In this document: positions 22,878 to 27,621 of the stretch, one piece after another
Layout of the letters: each line of letters opens with the position of its first letter
Position numbering within the stretch: the first letter of the stretch is position 1
Source of the DNA: JBHAEC01 sp041855385
GTDB lineage: Bacteria > Bacillota > Negativicutes > Veillonellales > Veillonellaceae
Assembly: GCA_041855385.1 (NCBI GenBank)
Contig: JBHAEC010000036.1
Span: 1-27,621 of the forward strand
DNA length: 27,621 nt
Reading direction: 5' to 3'
The notes under the pieces: generated by a model
Told to the model about the DNA's origin: nothing
Databases searched by the model: none
The model's input: the letters and a program-made list of their open reading frames with translations, nothing else
Program-made: the position numbers and the translations under genes

Positions 22878-23495
22878 TTATCTTGTCTCCTCATTATACT
22901 CTTCTTCCTTCTGTACCGTATAATTCAGCTTGTCTAAAGAGCATCCGAGACTTGGAATATACCATTTCAAGAAAAGTTCCACCTCAGGCAAATCCAGTCT
23001 ATTCAGTTTCTCCAACGTACTTACATAGGCTTCATTGAACTCGTTGTTTCCCGCATTTTTTTCCGTTACACACTTCATAAAAGCGGACAAAGTATCTGCC
23101 GCCTTTACCAGTGGCCACAGTGGATCTTTTTCCGGCTCTACCAAAAAGTCTCTATACTCTCCTTGTAATTCTTTCGGAAGCGTATGAAGCAGTTTTTTTT
23201 GCGCTACCGTTTCCACTTCCCCATAAAGCCTGCGCAAACTGGGAGCAAAATATTTTACCGGCGTAGGCATATCTCCGGTGAAGATTTCACTTACTTCATG
23301 ATACATGGCAAGGACCGCTACACGGTTGGCATCTACCGCTCCGCCAAAGTGAGCATTTCTGATAAGAGCCAGGTTATGAGCGATAAACGCTACCTCCAGT
23401 GTGTGCTCCTGAATATTCTCCTGTTCTGTGTTTCGCATAAGTCCCCATCTGCGAATAAACTTCATTCGCCTTAAAAAGGCAAAAAAATGACTCAT
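22878..23495 (-). CDS. yfbR: 5'-deoxynucleotidase, YfbR family
   Basis: YfbR dephosphorylates deoxyribonucleoside 5'-monophosphates. The 205-residue protein aligns from its first residues with the E. coli enzyme: SHFFAFLRRMKFIRRWGLMRN, where the Arg-Trp pair (16-17) selects deoxyribose, then ENIQEHTLEVA (His31), AMYHEVSEIFTGDMPTPVKYF and AADTLSAFMKC (Asp134). The HD dyad reads His66-Glu67 instead of His-Asp. Other contacts (Glu70, Asp75) are kept. The C-terminal 15 residues are acidic and extra. It starts four bases after the stop of the carboxypeptidase gene, with AAAGGAG overlapping that stop region, so it is co-transcribed. Confidence 0.92.
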   Translation of the reverse strand: MSHFFAFLRRMKFIRRWGLMRNTEQENIQEHTLEVAFIAHNLALIRNAHFGGAVDANRVAVLAMYHEVSEIFTGDMPTPVKYFAPSLRRLYGEVETVAQKKLLHTLPKELQGEYRDFLVEPEKDPLWPLVKAADTLSAFMKCVTEKNAGNNEFNEAYVSTLEKLNRLDLPEVELFLKWYIPSLGCSLDKLNYTVQKEEEYNEETR

Positions 23496-23499
23496 TACG

Positions 23500-24435
23500 C
23501 TACTCCTTTCGCCTCAATGCGCCCAGCTCATCCAAATCTTTTTCCTTCTTTTCTTGAAGAAGAGAAAATCCATAATCCATCAATTTAGGAGCATCCTCCC
23601 AGCGATCATCATCATTCAGCAATACCAGTACCAAAGTATCTCCTTCTCTCGTAACCGTTGCCACCAAACAATCGCCAGCTGCTTCCGTATACCCCGTCTT
23701 GAGTCCGTTAACGCCTTCGTAACCGCTCCGTTTAAAAAGATTGGTAGTTCGTACCCATTCAGGATTTCTATTCTCATAGAGTATCTCATAATAATCAAAA
23801 TCCACCATATCTCGGAACGCTTTCATTTTCATGCCATAAGAAGAAATTTTTGCCAGGTCAAGCGCTGTAGTATAATGACCTTTCTCTGTAAGTCCGTGGG
23901 GATTTTTGAACTTGCTATTCTTCGCTCCGGCTTTTTTTGCTACCTCGTTCATATTCGATACAAAGGCTTCCACAGATCCGCTAACCGTTTCCGCCACTGC
24001 AATGGCCGCATCGTTTCCGCTGGCCACCATCATGCCTTCCAGCAAAACTTGTAAGGGAATTTGATCGCCTGCTTTTAATTCCAAAGAAGATTCTTCCGTA
24101 TTTATTGCTCTCTTTGAAATAGTCGCCAGTTGATCAAAGTACGTTATTTTCTTTTCTATAGCTGTTAACAATGTTACAATCTTCGTCGTACTGGCAGGAT
24201 GCATCCACTTGTTGGGATTCTTTGAAAAAAGAACTTCTCCTGTTTCAACATGTAGCAACACCGCTGCCTCCGCTCCCACAACAGGTTTTGATTTATCCAC
24301 CTTATTCGAAGTTTCGGCTGTCCATTTTTTCCCCAACAAAAGCCTTGCTTCCGCCTCTCCCGAAACCAACACGGAAGAAACGAGTAAACATATAAGCACA
24401 CAGCCTTTTATCAGTCTCTGCACCTTATTCTTCAC
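23500..24435 (-). CDS. D-alanyl-D-alanine carboxypeptidase (PBP5/DacF type), lacking C-terminal domain
   Basis: A low-molecular-weight penicillin-binding protein that trims the terminal D-Ala of peptidoglycan stem peptides. It has 311 residues from a GTG start at 24435 behind GAGGAG. The signal peptide ends near residue 30 (SGEAEA). The active site is complete: Ser82-Thr-Thr-Lys85 (SxxK), Ser139-Gly-Asn141 (SxN) and Lys246-Thr-Gly248 (KTG). After the peptidase domain it ends with a short charged stretch (LLQEKKEKDLDELGALRRKE). Both the PBP5 beta-domain and the usual C-terminal membrane anchor are absent. It lies between mscS and yfbR in one minus-strand run. Confidence 0.95.
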   Translation of the reverse strand: MKNKVQRLIKGCVLICLLVSSVLVSGEAEARLLLGKKWTAETSNKVDKSKPVVGAEAAVLLHVETGEVLFSKNPNKWMHPASTTKIVTLLTAIEKKITYFDQLATISKRAINTEESSLELKAGDQIPLQVLLEGMMVASGNDAAIAVAETVSGSVEAFVSNMNEVAKKAGAKNSKFKNPHGLTEKGHYTTALDLAKISSYGMKMKAFRDMVDFDYYEILYENRNPEWVRTTNLFKRSGYEGVNGLKTGYTEAAGDCLVATVTREGDTLVLVLLNDDDRWEDAPKLMDYGFSLLQEKKEKDLDELGALRRKE

Positions 24436-24487
24436 TATACTCCGCTCCTCTAACTCTTCCTCACTTTAATGTTTAAACACCGCTCCA

Positions 24488-25390
24488 TCACTTTGGTAGC
24501 GCTATATTTTTATCGCTTGTGCCTTTCTCCATACTTGTATTGGCCTTTAAGCCATTATTCAAGTCTTCCGACTCCTCCACTTCATGTCCTTTTTGTAGGT
24601 ATACCACGCGCTGCGGATAAGGAATGTCTATGCCGGCCTCATCAAATCGATCTTTCACTTCAGACATAACATGGTAATATACAGCCCAATAATCTGCCGT
24701 TTTTACCAAGGGGAACGCCACAAGGCGAACCGAATTTTCGCCAAATTCTCGAATGCCCATCTCCAAAGTCTTATGATTTAAAATTCTCTTCTCTTCATTA
24801 AATATATCTTTTAAAATTTCCAGAGCTTTATGGTGATTATTAGCATAATTAATATCAAAATACATAGTGATAAAACGCGTCGGCATATGCGTATAATTCG
24901 TTACACTGTTAGAAGTTAGTGCCGAATTGGGAATGAAAATAGTCTTATTGTCCTTTGATGTAATCATCGTATTTAACATTTGAATGGAACGCACCGTTCC
25001 CTCTACTCCCTGCACCGCAATATAATCTCCCGCCTTAAAGGGTTTAAAGAGCAAAATCAGCATCCCTGATGCAAAGTTTGACAAATTTCCCTGCAAAGCC
25101 AATCCGATAGCCAATCCGATAGCACCTATGGCGGCTACAAAGGAATTGGTGGGGACTCCTAAGCGACTTAGTGCGGAAATAATAACAATGACCACGATAA
25201 TGTAATATATGGTTTGAGAAATAAATCCCATAGCGGTTTTATCATACTGAGATCTCTCCATAATTTGTATGGAGAGTTTTCTAAACAAGCTTGCTAAATA
25301 CATGCCTACAATCAATATAATAAAGGCCGATAACATATCCGGTCCTTTCGTCTCTAAAAACAGCAATATACGTTCAACAATTGACTCCAT
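24488..25390 (-). CDS. mscS: Small-conductance mechanosensitive ion channel, MscS family
   Basis: A 300-residue inner-membrane channel that opens on hypo-osmotic shock. Three membrane helices lie at about residues 17-35, 60-77 and 84-110. The third is the pore helix with the alternating Gly/Ala pattern GAIGLAIGLALQGNLSNFASG, followed by the MscS beta-domain (FKAGDYIAVQGVEGTVRSIQ, IPNSALTSNSVTNYTH). The C-terminal 35 residues are polar and extra. The start has GAGGTG upstream. It heads the mscS - carboxypeptidase - yfbR run (52-bp gap, no terminator), a grouping that fits envelope stress tolerance. Confidence 0.95.
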   Translation of the reverse strand: MESIVERILLFLETKGPDMLSAFIILIVGMYLASLFRKLSIQIMERSQYDKTAMGFISQTIYYIIVVIVIISALSRLGVPTNSFVAAIGAIGLAIGLALQGNLSNFASGMLILLFKPFKAGDYIAVQGVEGTVRSIQMLNTMITSKDNKTIFIPNSALTSNSVTNYTHMPTRFITMYFDINYANNHHKALEILKDIFNEEKRILNHKTLEMGIREFGENSVRLVAFPLVKTADYWAVYYHVMSEVKDRFDEAGIDIPYPQRVVYLQKGHEVEESEDLNNGLKANTSMEKGTSDKNIALPK

Positions 25391-25426
25391 ATTTTCACCT
25401 CACATAATGAACGGATTACTGTTTTT

Positions 25427-25435
25427 ATTATACCA
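25427..25435 (-). promoter_or_regulatory. Extended -10 promoter for mscS
   Basis: On the minus strand this reads TGGTATAAT, about 37 bp before the ATG. The -35 is weak. Confidence 0.65.
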
Positions 25436-25491
25436 CAAGAAAGAAGACTCCGATTCTTTTATTACGGTTTATTGCTCCTTTCGGAATCCAC

Positions 25492-25521
25492 TTGACCGCA
25501 GTAAATGGTAACGAGTATGAT
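25492..25521 (+). promoter_or_regulatory. Promoter for cbiZ
   Basis: -35 TTGACC (25492-25497), an 18-bp spacer and -10 TATGAT (25516-25521). The transcript would start within a few bases of AAGGAGG (25530-25536), leaving a leader of only about 20 nt with no room for a cobalamin riboswitch. Confidence 0.72.
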
Positions 25522-25544
25522 ACAACTGACAAGGAGGTTTATCT

Positions 25545-26258
25545 ATGATTGTACCTACACCGAAAACCCTGATTTCCGGCGGAACCGTTCATATTAACAA
25601 CACATCTATTACTGTAATCTTTGACGATATACGCTATTCTTTAAGTACCGGCCCTTTGCATGGCGGATTTCACCACACTTTGGGAGTGCGAAATCAAAAA
25701 CTCACCTTTCGAATTGAAACAGAAAAAGATTTTCCCGGCGGGTCTGCTGCGGCATTTATGGGCGAGGAAATGCTTCTCATGGGAGTACCTGTAAATTTCT
25801 CTACCGGTGTCATGACAGCTGCGAAAATGGAATGGCATATTTACAGTCGCCTGGAGGTAGATGATACAATCATCGAAGTAATTGTCACCGCAGGTTTCGA
25901 CAAAACGGCTCACGAAGCCGGTTCGGGCTACTTTTATAAGGAAAAAGACGGTCACTTCCATTGCGGAACCATCAATCTTCTCGTCTTTACCAATAAAGCT
26001 TTGACAGATGGCGCTATGGCCAAGGCATTAATTACTATAACGGAAGCCAAAACAGCTGCCCTCATAGACTGCGGAATAAAGGACATTCATACAGGAAAGC
26101 AAGCTACCGGTACCGCCACGGACGGCATCATCCTTACTATCGATCCCTCCGGAGAGATCTTAACCGACACAGGAACATTTTCTCTCTTCGGAGATACCCT
26201 GGCGGCGGCGGTACGGGAGGCTCTGACCACTTGTATTAACACATATGGAGACCAATAG
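25545..26258 (+). CDS. cbiZ: Adenosylcobinamide amidohydrolase
   Basis: CbiZ removes the aminopropanol tail of adenosylcobinamide to give adenosylcobyric acid, so that salvaged incomplete corrinoids can re-enter cobalamin synthesis. The 237-residue protein shows the family pattern: GGFHHTLGVRNQ near residue 40, a Met-rich MGEEMLLMGVPVNFSTGVMTAA segment (about 74-95), VTAGFDKTAHEAG, GTINLLVFTNKALTDGAMAKALITITEAKTAAL (about 144-176) and ATGTATDGIIL. AAGGAGG precedes the start. It is the first gene of a two-gene plus-strand unit. QueG, encoded 3 kb away, needs cobalamin, but no other B12 gene is in view. Confidence 0.9.
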   Translation: MIVPTPKTLISGGTVHINNTSITVIFDDIRYSLSTGPLHGGFHHTLGVRNQKLTFRIETEKDFPGGSAAAFMGEEMLLMGVPVNFSTGVMTAAKMEWHIYSRLEVDDTIIEVIVTAGFDKTAHEAGSGYFYKEKDGHFHCGTINLLVFTNKALTDGAMAKALITITEAKTAALIDCGIKDIHTGKQATGTATDGIILTIDPSGEILTDTGTFSLFGDTLAAAVREALTTCINTYGDQ

Positions 26259-26266
26259 GAGGCCTT

Positions 26267-26518
26267 ATGCAAAAGATAATTATCGGTGGATTATACAGGC
26301 ATTTTAAAGGAATGTACTACTATGTTTCCGATATTGCCACACATTCAGAAACAGGCGAAGCTTTTGTCGTTTACCGCCAGCTCTACGGCAAGCGCGAAAC
26401 CTATATCAGGCCGCTTTTTATGTTCGCCGGAGAAGTCGACAGAGCTAAATACCCTCAAGTAACACAAAAATATCGCTTCGCTCTCATGAGCGGAATAGAT
26501 GAAAAAAATGAAGAATAA
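26267..26518 (+). CDS. DUF1653 domain protein
   Basis: An 83-residue protein that is essentially one DUF1653 domain: GLYRHFKGMYYYVSDIATHSETGEAFVVYRQLYG followed by YIRPLFMFAGEVD. The domain is a small beta-rich fold of unknown function, often found alone. The start follows the cbiZ stop by 8 bp, with AGGAGG between, so the two are co-transcribed. The C-terminus is short and acidic. A role in corrinoid salvage is only suggested by position. Confidence 0.88.
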   Translation: MQKIIIGGLYRHFKGMYYYVSDIATHSETGEAFVVYRQLYGKRETYIRPLFMFAGEVDRAKYPQVTQKYRFALMSGIDEKNEE

Positions 26519-26521
26519 ACA

Positions 26522-26560
26522 AAAGGGAGGACATTTACACATGGGCAATGTCCTCCCTTT
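26522..26560 (+). terminator. Terminator after the DUF1653 gene
   Basis: A perfect 14-bp stem (26522-26535 with 26547-26560) and an 11-nt loop. The plus-strand tail is only TTTAAAAATTT. The minus-strand tail is TTTTGTTT, so it may also stop transcripts from the secreted-protein gene. Confidence 0.85.
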
Positions 26561-26657
26561 AAAAATTTACTTTTTCATTCTATTTTAAGATTTATTTTTG
26601 GGGGTAACTCGTCTAACCGGCACTAAGGGTGATTTGATCTCGCTATATGGAATCGAA

Positions 26658-27176
26658 CTACTCCGCCTTAGGAGGCTGTTCCGCTCCCCTAGGGCCACCT
26701 TTAGCCTGACCGGCTCCGTTTGGATGTTCCGGCCCCGCCCCTTGCGGGCCTCTTCTATTCTCATCATGTGGTCTCTGGAAAATCTCCTCTATTACCTCCT
26801 TCGAAACACCACTCCTTTTAGCTAATGTCTCCAAGTCCTTTTTATTTTCCTCTTCTCTTTGTTTCATTCTTTTTTCATGGATTTCTTTCAATGTTTCCAT
26901 GATTTTTGTTTTCTGTTCACCGGTAATTTTACCTTCCGCCACAGCTGCATCTAAGGGATTGGCACCCCGTACTTGCTGTGCTTCTCGCCCTTGTCCACGC
27001 TGACTCGCCATCTCTTTGGGATCATCATTTCTATTGTGCTTTATCTGTTCCTGCCTTACGGGAGTCTGAACTTTATACGGAGTCTCCTGCTTCACCACAT
27101 CTGCCGCCGATGCGATTGTCGCCATAGACATAACTGCTAATGCTGAAACCACTGCTACTTTTAATGTTTTTTTCAT
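26658..27176 (-). CDS. Small secreted protein, DUF2680-like, with Pro/Gly-rich tail
   Basis: A 172-residue exported protein. I start at ATG 27176, where AGAGGTG lies eight bases upstream and a classical signal peptide begins (MKKTLKVAVVSALAVMSMATIASAA, cut near residue 24-25). The mature part has a polar linker, then NPLDAAVAEGKITGEQKTKIMETL (about 74-97). That resembles the repeated EGKIT-EQ unit of small secreted DUF2680-type proteins. A strongly charged helix follows, then GVSKEVIEEIF, and finally a low-complexity tail rich in Gly, Pro, Arg and Gln. No Cys and no lipobox. Function unknown; family call is weak. Confidence 0.7.
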   Translation of the reverse strand: MKKTLKVAVVSALAVMSMATIASAADVVKQETPYKVQTPVRQEQIKHNRNDDPKEMASQRGQGREAQQVRGANPLDAAVAEGKITGEQKTKIMETLKEIHEKRMKQREEENKKDLETLAKRSGVSKEVIEEIFQRPHDENRRGPQGAGPEHPNGAGQAKGGPRGAEQPPKAE

Positions 27177-27239
27177 GTTTGCACCTCTCACTACAAATAC
27201 ACAACTTATCATCTAAATAGTTAACCCGACCTGTCTCTT

Positions 27240-27259
27240 ACCTTTTCGAAAGAGAAGGT
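27240..27259 (-). other. GAAA-type hairpin in the secreted-protein leader
   Basis: An 8-position stem with one mismatch (ACCTTTTC at 27240-27247 with GAGAAGGT at 27252-27259) and a 4-nt loop, upstream of the secreted-protein gene. No T run follows. The rest of 27177-27489 holds a putative minus-strand promoter and the tRNA promoter; I see no coding sequence. Confidence 0.45.
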
Positions 27260-27335
27260 GTCTATGTAAAAGTTCGTAAACGCGGATATGTGAGTCCTCC
27301 CCCTCTAATCAGGGTGTTTCCGAATCTATGCTATG

Positions 27336-27344
27336 AGTATAGCA
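27336..27344 (-). promoter_or_regulatory. Possible extended -10 promoter for the secreted protein
   Basis: On the minus strand this reads TGCTATACT, giving a leader of roughly 150 nt before ATG 27176. No good -35 is visible. It lies inside a small TGCTAT/ATAGCA inverted repeat (27329-27344). Confidence 0.45.
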
Positions 27345-27445
27345 GGCCTTTATTACAGCTCTATAACGAGTGTCTAATCATTTGCTAAACATTCGTTTTC
27401 ATTCTATTTTTAATTCTAAAGTTACACATTTTTTGCTTTCACCTC

Positions 27446-27474
27446 TTGCAATTTACTTTAAAATGCTATATACT
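27446..27474 (+). promoter_or_regulatory. tRNA operon promoter
   Basis: -35 TTGCAA (27446-27451), a 17-bp spacer and -10 TATACT (27469-27474). Transcription would begin about 9 bases before tRNA-Asn. Confidence 0.78.
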
Positions 27475-27489
27475 ACTGTTTGTTACTAT

Positions 27490-27565
27490 TCCTCGATAGC
27501 TCAGTCGGTAGAGCAATCGGCTGTTAACCGATCGGTCGTAGGTTCGAGTCCTACTCGGGGAGCCA
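27490..27565 (+). tRNA. tRNA-Asn (GTT)
   Basis: A 76-base cloverleaf with an encoded CCA end: acceptor TCCTCGA with TCGGGGA (one G-T pair), D stem GCTC/GAGC, anticodon stem ATCGG/CCGAT around CTGTTAA (anticodon GTT) and T stem GTAGG/CCTAC with loop TTCGAGT. The GUN anticodon makes it a queuosine target, linking it to queG. Confidence 0.97.
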
Positions 27566-27566
27566 T

Positions 27567-27621
27567 GGCCCGTTGGTCAAGCGGTTAAGACACCGCCCTT
27601 TCACGGCGGTATCGGGGGTTC
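27567..27621 (+). tRNA. tRNA-Glu (TTC), 5' part, cut by the window end
   Basis: It begins one base after tRNA-Asn with GGCCCGT. The D arm and the anticodon stem CCGCC/GGCGG around CTTTCAC (anticodon TTC) are complete. The sequence ends in the T arm (GGGGGTTC). The 3' half lies outside the window. Confidence 0.93.

Noticed and set aside
25391..25544. Cobalamin riboswitch before cbiZ
   Set aside because: The predicted transcript leader is about 20 nt and no B12-box-like sequence is seen.

Overview
This is a 27.6 kb stretch of an ordinary bacterial chromosome of moderate to low GC. Most genes lie on the minus strand. The organism is probably a diderm Firmicute of the class Negativicutes. It has a YadA-type trimeric autotransporter with an outer-membrane anchor, yet it also has Firmicute-style organisation: cdaA-cdaR-glmM, a glmS self-cleaving ribozyme, strong AGGAGG ribosome-binding sites and encoded tRNA CCA ends. 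The genus cannot be fixed from the sequence alone. I see no insertion sequence, prophage or CRISPR array.

Layout. (1) 1-135 is the tail of an AEC-type transporter on the plus strand, facing a shared bidirectional terminator. (2) 224-4055, minus strand: a universal stress protein and its terminator, then an operon of a DUF2157 membrane protein, a GDYXXLXY-like partner, an ArsR/SmtB metal sensor and thiD. (3) 4231-5562: an unrecognised secreted protein. (4) 5658-8861: a polar amino-acid ABC importer with two paralogous binding lipoproteins. (5) 9011-10759: the trimeric autotransporter. (6) 11015-12591: a small two-helix membrane protein and trpS. (7) 12743-19694: a c-di-AMP and amino-sugar block, cdaA-cdaR-FAD oxidoreductase-glmM, then glmS under a glmS ribozyme. 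CdaA makes c-di-AMP and CdaR modulates it. GlmS and GlmM make glucosamine-6-P and then glucosamine-1-P for peptidoglycan and LPS precursors. (8) 19913-21500: yqeC-yqeB, accessory genes of selenium-dependent molybdenum hydroxylases. (9) 21847-22728, plus strand: queG. (10) 22878-25390, minus strand: mscS, a D,D-carboxypeptidase and yfbR. (11) 25545-26518, plus strand: cbiZ and a DUF1653 gene. (12) 26658-27176, minus strand: a small secreted protein. (13) 27490-27621: tRNA-Asn and the start of tRNA-Glu.

No clear new defence or mobile system is present. The best candidates for undescribed biology are RNA-level and domain-level. They are two divergent structured leaders between yqeC and queG, a long coiled-coil tail beyond the autotransporter barrel, a CzrA-like zinc-site sensor in a thiamine-gene operon, a YfbR enzyme whose HD dyad reads His-Glu, and a FAD oxidoreductase inside the c-di-AMP/glmM operon. 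Database-level novelty could not be tested here.
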